64,000 nucleotides of DNA. It comes from PCRC01 sp040384665 (GTDB lineage Bacteria; Pseudomonadota; Gammaproteobacteria; Burkholderiales; Burkholderiaceae_C). A program made the position numbers and the translations under genes. The number at the start of each line of letters is the position of its first letter. Within the stretch, counting starts at the first letter, position 1. The notes below the pieces were generated by a model. It searched no databases. It saw only the letters and a list, made by a program, of their open reading frames with translations, and was not told where the DNA came from. The stretch covers positions 1-64,000 of the forward strand of contig JAZKIY010000025.1 of the NCBI GenBank assembly GCA_040384665.1, given 5' to 3'. This document shows, piece by piece, positions 42,973-51,805 of the stretch.

Positions 42973-45150
42973 ATGATGTCTCACCGCCACCACTTCCTGG
43001 CCCACCGCCACCTGTTGACCGCTTTGTTTTTGATAGCGGTACTGCTAGGTTCTACTAGGGCTTGGAGCCAAAACAAGCCCACAACGGTGGTCACCACACC
43101 CCAGGTGCGTGCCGAGCTGATGGCCTACGCCCCAGAAGGCGTGGAAGCCGGCCGGCCGGTCTGGGTCGGGCTGCAGATCACCCACCAGCCAGACTGGCAC
43201 ACCTACTGGAAGAACGCCGGCGACTCCGGCCTGCCCACGGTGCTCAACTGGCAACTGCCGGCGGGCGTGACGGCCGGCGAGATTGCCTGGCCGCTGCCGA
43301 AGAAGATTCCAATCGGCACGCTGGCCAACTACGGCTACGAGAACACGGTGCTGCTGCCGGTGCCGCTGACCGTGTCGCCCGACTTCAAGCCCTCGCTGCT
43401 GGCCAGCGCGCTGGAAGTCAAGCTCAAGGCGTCCTGGCTGGTCTGCCGCAAGGAGTGCATCCCGGAAGAAGGCGAATTCACGCTGACGCTGCCGGTGCAA
43501 GGCTCCACCGCGCTGAACGCCAGCGCCTTCACCTCCGCCATGGCCGCGCAGCCCAACGCCCTGACCGGCAACAGCACGGTGGCGCTGGCCGACCAACGCA
43601 TCACCGTCAGCGTGGCGGGCCTGCCGGAAGCGGTGCGCGGCAAAACGCTGGGGTTCTTCCCCGAAACCACCGACGTGATTGAAACCGCCGGCGCCTGGAC
43701 GCAGGCCTGGCAAGGCGACGTGTGGACCGGCAGCATCCCGCTGTCGCCGCAGCGCAGCCAGAGCCCGGCCGTGATGCCGGTGGTGCTGACGCTGGACAGC
43801 GACGGCCAGCGCCAGGGCTGGCGCGCCGAGGCCCAGGTGCTCGGCACCTGGCCACAGGTGGCGCAGGCCGGCCCGATCTCGCTCGCGCTGGACGACGCCT
43901 TGCGCGCCAACGCCGCTGCGGGTGCGCCAGCCAGCGCACCACAGCTCACCTTGCTGGCCGCCCTGTTCGGCGCGCTGCTGGGTGGCCTGATTCTGAATTT
44001 GATGCCCTGCGTGTTCCCGGTGCTGGCCATCAAGGTGCTGGGCTTCACCCAGCACGGCGCCGACCGGCGCGCCCACCGCACCAGCGGCGTGGCCTACACG
44101 GCGGGCGTGGTGCTGTCGTTCGTGGCCCTCGGTGCGCTGATGCTGGCGCTGCGCGCGGCAGGCGAGCAACTGGGCTGGGGCTTTCAGCTGCAGTCGCCCG
44201 CCGTGGTGGCGGGGCTGGCGGTGCTGTTCACCGTGATCGGCCTGAACCTGGCAGGCCTGTTTGAATTTGGCAGCGTCTTGCCAAGCCGCCTCGCCACGCT
44301 GGAGGCCAAACACCCGGCCGCCAACGCGTTTTTGTCGGGCGTGCTGGCGGTGGCGATTGCCTCGCCCTGCACCGCGCCGTTCATGGGCGCCTCGCTCGGC
44401 TTCGCGGTCGGCCTGCCGGCGCTGCAGGCGCTGCTGGTGTTTGCCGCCATTGGCGTTGGCATGGCCCTGCCCTACCTGGCCGCCAGCCTGGTGCCCGCGG
44501 TGGCGCGTTGGCTGCCACGCCCCGGTGCGTGGATGGCCACCTTCCGCCAGCTGATGGCCTTTCCGATGTTTGCCACCGTGGCCTGGCTGGTCTGGGTGCT
44601 GGGCCAGCAAAGCGGCATTGACGGCGCGGCCGCGCTGCTGGTGCTGCTGGTTTTGCTCAGCATGGTGGTCTGGGCCTTCACACTGGCCGGCCGCTCGCGG
44701 GCTGTGATTGCTGCTATTTCAATAGCAATACTGGCAGCAAGTACCTGGGCTCTGGGCCCAAAAGTCACTGAATTGGCCAGTGTGAGCCCCGCCAGCACCC
44801 CCACAGGCCGCTGGCAGGCCTGGGAGCCGGGCCGGGTGGAGCAAATGGTGGCCAGCGGCCAGCCGGTGTTTGTGGACTTCACCGCCGCCTGGTGCGTGAC
44901 CTGCCAGTACAACAAGAAAACCACGCTGGCCAACGCCGACGTGCTGGCCGACTTTGACGCGAAAAAGGTCACCCTGCTGCGCGCCGACTGGACCCGGCGC
45001 GACCCGGCCATCACCGCCGCGCTGGCCAACCTCGGCCGCAACGGCGTGCCGGTGTACGTGTTCTATGCGCCCGGCAAAACGCCGGTGGTGCTGTCTGAGA
45101 TTCTGAGCGTGGACGAGGTCCGCGCCACCCTCGCCCGGCTGTCGCTGTGA
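42973..45150 (+). CDS. dsbD: thiol:disulfide interchange protein DsbD family
   Basis: 725 aa. Signal peptide (LLTALFLIAVLLGSTRAWSQ); periplasmic N-domain with a Cys pair (SWLVCRKECIPEEGEF) to about residue 310; eight-TM beta-domain with NLMPCVFPVL near 335 and SPCTAPFMGASLG near 463; C-terminal thioredoxin domain with WCVTC near 640. It transfers electrons from cytoplasmic thioredoxin to periplasmic thiols. Two copies of an interspersed repeat lie inside the reading frame, one encoding the signal-peptide core and one the last membrane segment. Alternative start at 42976. A redoxin gene follows in the same direction. Confidence 0.87.
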   Translation: MMSHRHHFLAHRHLLTALFLIAVLLGSTRAWSQNKPTTVVTTPQVRAELMAYAPEGVEAGRPVWVGLQITHQPDWHTYWKNAGDSGLPTVLNWQLPAGVTAGEIAWPLPKKIPIGTLANYGYENTVLLPVPLTVSPDFKPSLLASALEVKLKASWLVCRKECIPEEGEFTLTLPVQGSTALNASAFTSAMAAQPNALTGNSTVALADQRITVSVAGLPEAVRGKTLGFFPETTDVIETAGAWTQAWQGDVWTGSIPLSPQRSQSPAVMPVVLTLDSDGQRQGWRAEAQVLGTWPQVAQAGPISLALDDALRANAAAGAPASAPQLTLLAALFGALLGGLILNLMPCVFPVLAIKVLGFTQHGADRRAHRTSGVAYTAGVVLSFVALGALMLALRAAGEQLGWGFQLQSPAVVAGLAVLFTVIGLNLAGLFEFGSVLPSRLATLEAKHPAANAFLSGVLAVAIASPCTAPFMGASLGFAVGLPALQALLVFAAIGVGMALPYLAASLVPAVARWLPRPGAWMATFRQLMAFPMFATVAWLVWVLGQQSGIDGAAALLVLLVLLSMVVWAFTLAGRSRAVIAAISIAILAASTWALGPKVTELASVSPASTPTGRWQAWEPGRVEQMVASGQPVFVDFTAAWCVTCQYNKKTTLANADVLADFDAKKVTLLRADWTRRDPAITAALANLGRNGVPVYVFYAPGKTPVVLSEILSVDEVRATLARLSL
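43026..43077 (+). repeat. interspersed repeat copy 4, in the dsbD signal peptide
   Basis: TTTTTGATAGCGGTACTGCT, then AGGTTCTACTAGGGCT and GGAGCCAAAACAAG, parallel to copy 2 at 9476. It codes for the hydrophobic core and cleavage region of the signal peptide. Confidence 0.55.
44718..44770 (+). repeat. interspersed repeat copy 5, in the last dsbD membrane helix
   Basis: TTCAATAGCAATACTGGCAG, then GTACCTGGGCTCTGGGCC and CAAAAGTCACTGAA. It codes for ISIAILAASTWALGPKV, the end of the last membrane segment and the linker to the thioredoxin domain. More diverged than the others. Confidence 0.45.
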
Positions 45151-45188
45151 CACGCCGGCCCCTTTTTCCGTCCTTTGAAGGAGTTCCC

Positions 45189-45806
45189 ATGATCCGCCGT
45201 TCGTTGCTGTCCCTGGCCTTGGTCGCCCTGCCCTTCGCAGCCACCACCGCCCTGGCGCAGACCGCCACCGTTGGCCAGCCCGCGCCCGACTTCAGCGCGC
45301 TGGACACCAGCGGCAAAACCGTGAAGCTGAGCGACTTCAAGGGCAAACACGTGGTGCTGGAATGGGTCAACCCCGGCTGCCCGTTTGTGGTGAAGCACTA
45401 CGGCTCCGGCAACATCCCCGCGCTGCAGAAAGAGTTCACCGGCAAGGGCGTGGTCTGGCTGGCCGTCAACTCCACCGAAACCGGCAGCGGCGACTACAAA
45501 AAGCCCGCCGACCTGGGCGCCTGGATGGTCGGCCAGAAAGCCGTACCCACCGCCACGCTGATGGACGAAAAAGGCAGCATCGGCAAAGCCTACGGCGCCC
45601 GCACCACGCCGCACCTGTACATCGTGGACCCGAAAGGCACGCTGGTCTATGCCGGTGGCATCGACAGCATCCCGTCGGCCAAGGTGGACGACATCAAGAC
45701 CGCCACCAACTACGTGCGCCAGGGCCTGAACGAGGCGCTGGCCGGCAAACCCATCAGCGCGGCCAGCACCAAGCCGTATGGCTGCTCGGTGAAGTACGCG
45801 GGCTGA
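45189..45806 (+). CDS. periplasmic redoxin (thioredoxin-fold, AhpC/TSA-like)
   Basis: 205 aa with signal peptide (MIRRSLLSLALVALPFAATTALAQ). Thioredoxin fold with a single peroxidatic-type Cys in NPGCPFVVKHY near residue 62 and a resolving-type Cys near the end (KPYGCSVKY). GGAGTTCCC before the ATG. It follows dsbD by 38 bp, so DsbD probably supplies its reducing equivalents. Confidence 0.82.
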   Translation: MIRRSLLSLALVALPFAATTALAQTATVGQPAPDFSALDTSGKTVKLSDFKGKHVVLEWVNPGCPFVVKHYGSGNIPALQKEFTGKGVVWLAVNSTETGSGDYKKPADLGAWMVGQKAVPTATLMDEKGSIGKAYGARTTPHLYIVDPKGTLVYAGGIDSIPSAKVDDIKTATNYVRQGLNEALAGKPISAASTKPYGCSVKYAG

Positions 45807-45842
45807 GCCACAGCTTGCAAACCGTCCGGCTAAGATGGCCGG

Positions 45843-46319
45843 ATGAGCAGCATCAGCGACCTGCGCCGCATCCTCGGCGTCAACAAAACCATCGCGGTGG
45901 TGGGCCTCTCGCCGCAATGGCATCGGCCCAGTTTTTTTGCCGCCAAGTACATGCAGGCGCACGGCTACCGCATCGTGCCCATCAACCCCGGTGCCAGCGA
46001 AATTCTGGGTGAACGCAGCTACGCCAGCGTGACCGAGGCAGCACAGCATGTGGCCATCGACATGGTGGACTGCTTTCGCAAGACCGAAGACATTGGCCCG
46101 ATTGCCGACGAGGCGATTGCCATTGGCGCCAAGTGCCTGTGGCAGCAGATTGGTGTGCTGAACCACGCGGCCGCCGCCAAGGCCCAGGCCGCCGGGCTGG
46201 ACGTGGTGATGGACCGCTGCGTGAAGATCGAGCATGCGCGGCTGTACGGCGGGCTGGGGTGGTTCGGCGTGAACACCAAGGTCATCTCGTCGAAACGTCC
46301 CCAACAGCTCCCCTATTGA
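45843..46319 (+). CDS. CoA-binding domain protein (paralogue 1)
   Basis: A 158-aa Rossmann-fold CoA-binding protein (YccU family): TIAVVGLSPQWHRPSFFAAKYMQAHG, YRIVPINP, DMVDCFRKTEDIGPIADEAI. The stop is one base before the metY start. A second member follows metY. Confidence 0.87.
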   Translation: MSSISDLRRILGVNKTIAVVGLSPQWHRPSFFAAKYMQAHGYRIVPINPGASEILGERSYASVTEAAQHVAIDMVDCFRKTEDIGPIADEAIAIGAKCLWQQIGVLNHAAAAKAQAAGLDVVMDRCVKIEHARLYGGLGWFGVNTKVISSKRPQQLPY

Positions 46320-46320
46320 C

Positions 46321-47631
46321 ATGACCCAAGACCGCAACTACGGCTTCGGCACCCGCGCCATCCACGCCGGCGCCGTGCCCGACCCGGTGACCGGCGCGCG
46401 CGCCACGCCCATCCACCAGACCACCAGCTTTGTGTTCGACTCGGCCGAACACGCGGCCAGCCTGTTCAACCTGCAGACCTTTGGCAACGTCTACAGCCGC
46501 ATCAGCAACCCCACGGTGGCGGTGCTGGAAGAGCGGGTGGCGGCGCTGGAAGGCGGCCGCGCCGCTTTGGCCTGCAGCACCGGCATGGCCGCGCAGATGA
46601 CGGCCCTGCTGGCGATTCTGAAAACCGGCGACCACATCGTGGCGGCCAGCACGCTGTACGGCGGCACCGTGGGCCAGCTGGGCGTGGGCTTCAAGCGCCT
46701 GGGCATAGAGACCACCTTCGTCGACCCGGCCGACACCGAGAATTTCCGCCGCGCCATCCGCCCCAACACCCGTGCGCTGTACGGCGAGACCATTGGCAAT
46801 CCGCTGGTGAATGTGCTGGACATTGAAGCGGTGGCCAAAGTGGCACACGACCACGGCCTGCCACTCGTCATAGACAACACCGTGGCCAGCCCCTACGTCT
46901 GCAACCCCTTCGCCTTTGGCGCCGACATCGTGGTGCACAGCGCCACCAAGTACCTGGGCGGGCACGGCACCACCATGGCCGGCGTCATAGTCGAGTCCGG
47001 CAAATTCAACTGGGCCAACGGCAACTTTCCCGAACTCACCGAGCCCTCGGCCGCGTACCACGGCGTGAAGTTCTACGAGACCTTTGGCGACTTTGGCTAC
47101 ACCATGAAGGCGCGGATGGAGATCAACCGCAGCTTTGGCGCCACGCTGGCGCCGATGAGCGCGTGGCTGATTCTGCAAGGCATAGAAACGCTGCACCTGC
47201 GCATGCAGGCCCACAGCCGCAACGCGCTGGCCGTGGCGCGGCACCTGCAGCAGCACCCGCAGGTGGCCTGGGTCAACTACCCCGGCCTGCCCGAGTCGCC
47301 GTACCACGCGCTGGCGCAAAAGCAGTTTCGCGCGCTCGACGGCGGGCCCATGGGCTCGGGCATTTTGACCTTTGGCATCAAAGCCGCCGACCCGGCCAAG
47401 GCCGGCGAACGCTTCATCGACGCCTGCGAATTTTTGAGCCACCTCGCCAACATCGGCGACGCCAAGACGCTGGTGATTCACCCCGCATCCACCACCCACC
47501 GCCAGCTCAGCGAGGCCGAACTGACCAAAGCCGGCGTGAGTGCCGACATGGTGCGCCTCAGCGTGGGCATTGAGGACGTGGAAGACATCCTGTGGGACAT
47601 TGACCAGGCGCTGAAAAAAGCAACCGCATGA
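46321..47631 (+). CDS. metY: O-acetylhomoserine aminocarboxypropyltransferase
   Basis: A 436-aa Cys/Met metabolism PLP enzyme using sulfide (or methanethiol) and O-acetylhomoserine. NVYSRISNPT substrate motif, IDNTVASPYVCNPF, PLP lysine in VHSATKYLGGHGT near residue 210. Flanked on both sides at 1 bp and -4 bp by CoA-binding genes, so the three are one operon. Confidence 0.92.
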   Translation: MTQDRNYGFGTRAIHAGAVPDPVTGARATPIHQTTSFVFDSAEHAASLFNLQTFGNVYSRISNPTVAVLEERVAALEGGRAALACSTGMAAQMTALLAILKTGDHIVAASTLYGGTVGQLGVGFKRLGIETTFVDPADTENFRRAIRPNTRALYGETIGNPLVNVLDIEAVAKVAHDHGLPLVIDNTVASPYVCNPFAFGADIVVHSATKYLGGHGTTMAGVIVESGKFNWANGNFPELTEPSAAYHGVKFYETFGDFGYTMKARMEINRSFGATLAPMSAWLILQGIETLHLRMQAHSRNALAVARHLQQHPQVAWVNYPGLPESPYHALAQKQFRALDGGPMGSGILTFGIKAADPAKAGERFIDACEFLSHLANIGDAKTLVIHPASTTHRQLSEAELTKAGVSADMVRLSVGIEDVEDILWDIDQALKKATA

Positions 47632-48053
47632 ACAGGCAAGAAACCATCCGCCACCTGCTGAAAACCAGCAAAACCATCGCCGTGGTGGGCCTCAGCCCCA
47701 AGCCCCACCGGGAGAGTTTTGGCGTGTCCAAAACCATGCAGAGCCTGGGCTACCGGATCATCCCCATCAACCCGCTGGTGAGCGGCCAGGGTGGCAGCGT
47801 GCTGGGGGAGAAAGCCTATGCGTCACTCACCGAAGCCGCGCAGCACGAACGCATCGACCTGGTGAACATCTTCCGCAACAGCGAAGACGTGCCGCCGGTG
47901 GTGGACGAAGCGATTGCGATTGGCGCGCCGGCGGTGTGGATGCAGATGGGGATTGCGCATGCCGAAGCCACAGCTAAGGCTGAGGCTGCGGGGCTGCTGG
48001 TGGTGGAGACCGCCTGCCTTAAGGTGGAGTTCTGGCGGGCCAAGGCAGGCTAG
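47628..48053 (+). CDS. CoA-binding domain protein (paralogue 2)
   Basis: 141 aa, same family as the gene at 45843 (KTIAVVGLSPKPHRESFGVSKTMQSLGYRIIPINP). ATGA overlap with metY. Its 3' 190 bp recur, truncated and altered, at 53448-53639. Confidence 0.87.
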   Translation: MNRQETIRHLLKTSKTIAVVGLSPKPHRESFGVSKTMQSLGYRIIPINPLVSGQGGSVLGEKAYASLTEAAQHERIDLVNIFRNSEDVPPVVDEAIAIGAPAVWMQMGIAHAEATAKAEAAGLLVVETACLKVEFWRAKAG

Positions 48054-48195
48054 AAGCAGGCGCAGACGACTTCCTGGAAAAGTCCCTGACCGTACTGCGT
48101 TACGGAACAGGAGAGGGAAACGGCCACTCGCATGGCCGCCACCGGCGACTGGATATACCAGCAGCGTCGGGCGTGCTTTTGCGGGTGGCAGAACC

Positions 48196-49203
48196 TCAGA
48201 ACGTGTGACCAATACCGAGGTCAACGACCGTTGTACGTGTAGCACCAGAGCCTTTGGCATTCGAAATTCCGCTGAAGAGGTGCGTACGCTTGCTGAGGTT
48301 GTGTTGGTACCCCAGCGAAACCTTCGTCAGCGGGTCTTTGGTGCCATTGCCAGTGTTCCAGTCGTCAATACGGGCCACCGCCGCCTTTAGCACGCCGGCG
48401 CCAACCGGAGCGGTCGCGGAAAGAACCATGGACGAGTAGGCAACCCCGTTCACCCGAGACTTCGCGAAGAGTGCCATCGGCTTGACGAGGCCGAAATCGT
48501 ATCCAGCCGCGACCGTTGCCAACCGGTCCGTCGTTGTGCCCACCGCAGCTTTGTGCTGGTCCCAGGCGCCTGCAACATAAACCGGCCCCTTGGCATACAC
48601 CAGGGAGCTACCGACGTCGGTCCCGGTCTTGGCCTGCTCGCCCGCAGAAACGGCGAGCTTCCCCGTGAATCCGTTAATGGTCGGTGTGGTGTATCCCACG
48701 GTGTTGTTAGTCCGGATTCCCGACGTCGAGAAATAGTTCGCCAGTTCCAGCGCGCCAACTTGCGTCGCCGAACCGTCCCAGCCCCAGGGATCAATCGCGA
48801 AGCCGATCAGGATTGTGGGGGTGTAATTGCGGCCCATCGTGATTTCGCCCCAGCGCCCACCCAGCGACACAATGGATTGACCGTCGAACCAAGTATTTGG
48901 TGAGAAATTCGAATCGGCACCGGAGTCGGCCTGGAGAAAATGCTGCAGGCTGAAGCCGGCATACGTACCTCCACCGAGGTCTTCGCGGCCGGAGAAACTC
49001 AAACTGGAGAGGTTGTCATTCATGGTCCAGCGTGCGGTGTTTCCGCTGCCGTATAGGGGTGACGTCCCCCCGTTGCTGCGTGCAACCGCAAGACGCACTG
49101 CGCCCGATATGCTGACATTCGATTGCGCGTAGGCCGATGCCATGGCTGCCGCAATGACAAGTGCAACGGTGGATGATTTGAAAGGAAAGGATTTGCAATG
49201 CAT
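48196..49203 (-). CDS. Gram-negative porin (second, diverged)
   Basis: 335 aa. Signal MHCKSFPFKSSTVALVIAAAMASAYAQ, then SNVSISGAVRLAVAR; core RWGEITMGRNYTP; terminal DLGIGHTF with the final Phe. Only distantly similar to the porin at 11689. Less GC-rich than the core genes. Preceded by a sigma-54 promoter and by the gene of a sigma-54 activator, which probably drives it. Start at 49203 has AGGAGACATCAG; an upstream in-frame start is unlikely. Confidence 0.86.
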   Translation of the reverse strand: MHCKSFPFKSSTVALVIAAAMASAYAQSNVSISGAVRLAVARSNGGTSPLYGSGNTARWTMNDNLSSLSFSGREDLGGGTYAGFSLQHFLQADSGADSNFSPNTWFDGQSIVSLGGRWGEITMGRNYTPTILIGFAIDPWGWDGSATQVGALELANYFSTSGIRTNNTVGYTTPTINGFTGKLAVSAGEQAKTGTDVGSSLVYAKGPVYVAGAWDQHKAAVGTTTDRLATVAAGYDFGLVKPMALFAKSRVNGVAYSSMVLSATAPVGAGVLKAAVARIDDWNTGNGTKDPLTKVSLGYQHNLSKRTHLFSGISNAKGSGATRTTVVDLGIGHTF

Positions 49204-49243
49204 CTGATGTCTCCTGGTGGTTAAAAGAATCCACCAGCTTCTG

Positions 49244-49259
49244 AGCAACACCGATGCCA
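49244..49259 (-). promoter_or_regulatory. sigma-54 promoter of the porin
   Basis: Minus strand TGGCATCGGTGTTGCT: GG-N10-GC with TTGCT at -12, almost the textbook consensus. Transcript start near 49234, about 30 nt before the ATG at 49203. Confidence 0.75.
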
Positions 49260-49310
49260 CAGCCTATTTCCTTTTATATCAACGACTTAGAGGGGCACAA
49301 CGTGTATCCG

Positions 49311-49327
49311 GTGTCTCCGTAGGACAC
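49311..49327. promoter_or_regulatory. dyad, candidate upstream activator site
   Basis: GTGTCTCCGTAGGACAC (arms GTGTC/GACAC), about 60 bp upstream of the -24 element. GTGTCTCCGTA recurs at 50361-50371, directly in front of the activator gene start, although there it also includes the RBS. Confidence 0.5.
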
Positions 49328-49363
49328 ACACACTGACCGCGTGGGACAAGGCGCTTTGCGCCT

Positions 49364-50359
49364 TCAATCTTTTCCTGGCATCGCGGCCTGATGGTCCGGC
49401 TCAGCCAGCCGCCGATACAGATGGCTGCGGGAAATGCCCAGCGCTTGCGCCGCTCTTTTCTTGTTCCCGTCGAACGCACTGATCGCACCGAGGATCATCT
49501 GCATCTCGACCTGGCATACGCGCGGAAAGTTCTCCCTTACCTCGACCGCCCGAACGTCATTCGGAGCAACGCGGCGGGGTAAATCCCATGGCCTCAGCAC
49601 ACCATCCTCAGCAAAGATGGCGGCATATTCGATTTCATGGCGCAGTTGCCGTACGTTGCCCGGCCATGGGATGCGTTTGAGATGGTCCACGAAGCCAGGA
49701 TCCAGTGCCCGTTTTGGCAGCCCATTGCGCCGCGTGAAAGATGCCAGGAAATGCTCTGTCAGATCCTCGATGTCGTCGAGTCTTTCACGCAATGGCGGTA
49801 TACGAATCGTTACCGCGCTAATACGGTAGTAGAGGTCATGGCGAAAGCGTCCATCGTGCAAGGCCTGTGTGAGATCTCGGTGCGTCGCGCAAACAAGCCG
49901 AACATCGGATTGCAGGTAGCGACTACCGCCAAGACGCTCGAATCTGCCATCTTCCAGCACACGCAACAGCTTGACTTGAATGTCCAGCGGCATGTCGCCC
50001 ACTTCATCCAGGAACAGAGTCCCGCCATCGGCAAGCTCGAACTTGCCCCGTCGCGCACGGCGATCGGCACCCGTAAACGCTCCCGGCTCGTGCCCGAAGA
50101 ATTCGCTCTCCGCCAGGGACGCCGGCACGGCAGCTGCGTTCATTGGCACATAGGCCCGCTCCCTGCGCGGTCCGGACTCATGCAGCGCACGCGCCACCAC
50201 CTCCTTGCCAGTGCCACTTTCGCCAAGTAGAAGTACGGGAACGGGAAGCGCAGCCACTTTGAGAATGTCGCCGCACAGCCTCTGCATCGCACAGCTGCGC
50301 CCAATCAGGCCAACCAACGCGCTGGCCTGCCCAGAAGGGGGATCGTTACGAGGCGTCAT
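49364..50359 (-). CDS. sigma-54-dependent activator without sensory domain (PspF-like layout)
   Basis: 331 aa. The AAA+ domain begins almost at the N-terminus: Walker A GESGTGKE near residue 47, the sigma-54 contact loop GAFTGADRRARRG, Walker B GGTLFLDEVGD, arginine-finger region; then a Fis-type HTH (NKKRAAQALGISRSHLYRRLAEP). No receiver, GAF or PAS domain precedes it, so it needs a separate regulator or is controlled by its level. Adjacent porin with a sigma-54 promoter is the likely target. ATG at 50359 with GGAGACACA. Confidence 0.88.
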   Translation of the reverse strand: MTPRNDPPSGQASALVGLIGRSCAMQRLCGDILKVAALPVPVLLLGESGTGKEVVARALHESGPRRERAYVPMNAAAVPASLAESEFFGHEPGAFTGADRRARRGKFELADGGTLFLDEVGDMPLDIQVKLLRVLEDGRFERLGGSRYLQSDVRLVCATHRDLTQALHDGRFRHDLYYRISAVTIRIPPLRERLDDIEDLTEHFLASFTRRNGLPKRALDPGFVDHLKRIPWPGNVRQLRHEIEYAAIFAEDGVLRPWDLPRRVAPNDVRAVEVRENFPRVCQVEMQMILGAISAFDGNKKRAAQALGISRSHLYRRLAEPDHQAAMPGKD

Positions 50360-50460
50360 TGTGTCTCCGTATGGTTGTGGCGGCACAGTGGCGCCCGGCG
50401 GGGTTCAGAAGCGTTGGGTGCGCGCATCGCGCCCCATCACCAACATCGATCGGCCAGCAT

Positions 50461-51420
50461 CTACGCGAATTCAGCGCAACACGATTCAAGGAATTTTTCA
50501 GCATCCAGGGCGGCCATGCATCCCGTCCCGGCAGAGGTGATGGCCTGGCGGTACACCTGGTCAGCAACATCTCCGGCGGCAAACACACCGGGCACCGAAG
50601 TTCCAGTCGCACCACCACCCGCAGCCCCGCCATTGACCCGGATATAGCCGTCCTTCATTTCAAGCTGTCCTTCAAAGATCTGGGTATTGGGCGAATGGCC
50701 AATGGCAATGAAAATGCCTCGGGCCGCTATGTCACGCAGCGCGCCGGTGGTGGTTTCAAGTACCTGGAGGCCAGTGACTCCGCTCTCGTCGCCACACACT
50801 TTGTGCACCACGGAGTTCCATGAAATTTCCACCTTGCCGATGCTGACCAAGGCCGCCAACCGATCGTGCAAGATTTTCTCGCCACGCAGTGTGTCCCTGC
50901 GGTGGATCAAAGTTACTTTGCGCGCCATCTTGGCAAGATAAAGCGCCTCCTCAACGGCGGTGTTCCCCCCACCAACGACCGCGACGTCCTGGTCCTTGTA
51001 GAAGAAGCCGTCACATGTGGCGCAAGCGGAAACGCCCCGCCCTCGAAACGCTTCCTCGCTGGGAAGGCCAAGGTACTTGGCCGAGGCGCCTGTCGAAATA
51101 ACCAGCGCGTCACAGCTGTACGTTGAGTTCTCGCCCTCCAGCACAAAAGGGCGCTTCCCGAGACGGACGGAGACGATATGGTCATTCGCAGTCTGGACGC
51201 CAAAGCGCTCGGCGTGGGATTGCATTCTGGCCATCAGGCGAGGACCTTGCAATCCTTCCGCATCCCCCGGCCAGTTGTCGACATCCGTTGTTGTCATCAA
51301 TTGACCGCCCTCTTCCGAACCGGATATGAGCAGAGGATCCAGATTGGCGCGTGCGGCATAGATCGCGGCGGTATAGCCCGCCGGTCCGGAGCCGATGATG
51401 ATGAGTTTTCTGTGTTGCAT
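50461..51420 (-). CDS. trxB: thioredoxin reductase
   Basis: 319 aa. FAD motif IIGSGPAGYTAAIYAARANL, redox-active CATC in SACATCDGFF near residue 138, NADPH motif VVGGGNTAVEEALYLAKMA, C-terminal GVFAAGDVADQVYRQAITSAGTG. It probably works with the thioredoxin gene 44 bp upstream. This is a plasmid- or island-type extra copy rather than the housekeeping one, judging from its context. Confidence 0.9.
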   Translation of the reverse strand: MQHRKLIIIGSGPAGYTAAIYAARANLDPLLISGSEEGGQLMTTTDVDNWPGDAEGLQGPRLMARMQSHAERFGVQTANDHIVSVRLGKRPFVLEGENSTYSCDALVISTGASAKYLGLPSEEAFRGRGVSACATCDGFFYKDQDVAVVGGGNTAVEEALYLAKMARKVTLIHRRDTLRGEKILHDRLAALVSIGKVEISWNSVVHKVCGDESGVTGLQVLETTTGALRDIAARGIFIAIGHSPNTQIFEGQLEMKDGYIRVNGGAAGGGATGTSVPGVFAAGDVADQVYRQAITSAGTGCMAALDAEKFLESCCAEFA

Positions 51421-51436
51421 AGATTAGTGACGGTAG

Positions 51437-51458
51437 GCGTGGGCCACAAGGCCCACGC
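51437..51458. promoter_or_regulatory. hairpin between trx and trxB
   Basis: GCGTGGGCC-ACAA-GGCCCACGC, a perfect 9-bp stem in the 44-bp intergenic gap. No T-run. It may set different mRNA levels of the two genes. Confidence 0.5.
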
Positions 51459-51464
51459 GATAGG

Positions 51465-51794
51465 TCAGATGAACACCGCTCCCTGGACGGCCCGTCGCAT
51501 CAACTCATAAGGCACCTTGCCCATGAGTTGCTCGACTCGCTCCCCATTACGGAAAAACTGCAGCGTCGGCAGGCTGCGAACGCCATAGACTTCCAGCAAC
51601 GATTTGTGCGCTTCCGCATCGACCTTGACGATACGCAGATCGGGGAACTCCTTGGCCAACCTGTCGAGCAAAGGAGCCATGGCGCGGCACGGCGCGCACC
51701 AGCTTGCCCAGAAGTCAACCATGACATGCTCGTTATTGCGAATGAGGGACAGCAGCGTCTGCCCGTCTGCATGGACTACCTGTGCGCCTTCCAT
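51465..51794 (-). CDS. thioredoxin
   Basis: 109 aa. Active site WCAPC in FWASWCAPCRAMAP near residue 31; cis-Pro in SLPTLQFF. The ATG at 51794 is chosen because AGGAG lies 7 nt upstream; a GTG at 51809 overlapping the upstream gene is possible. Confidence 0.9.
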   Translation of the reverse strand: MEGAQVVHADGQTLLSLIRNNEHVMVDFWASWCAPCRAMAPLLDRLAKEFPDLRIVKVDAEAHKSLLEVYGVRSLPTLQFFRNGERVEQLMGKVPYELMRRAVQGAVFI

Positions 51795-51805
51795 GGTTTC
51801 GCTCC

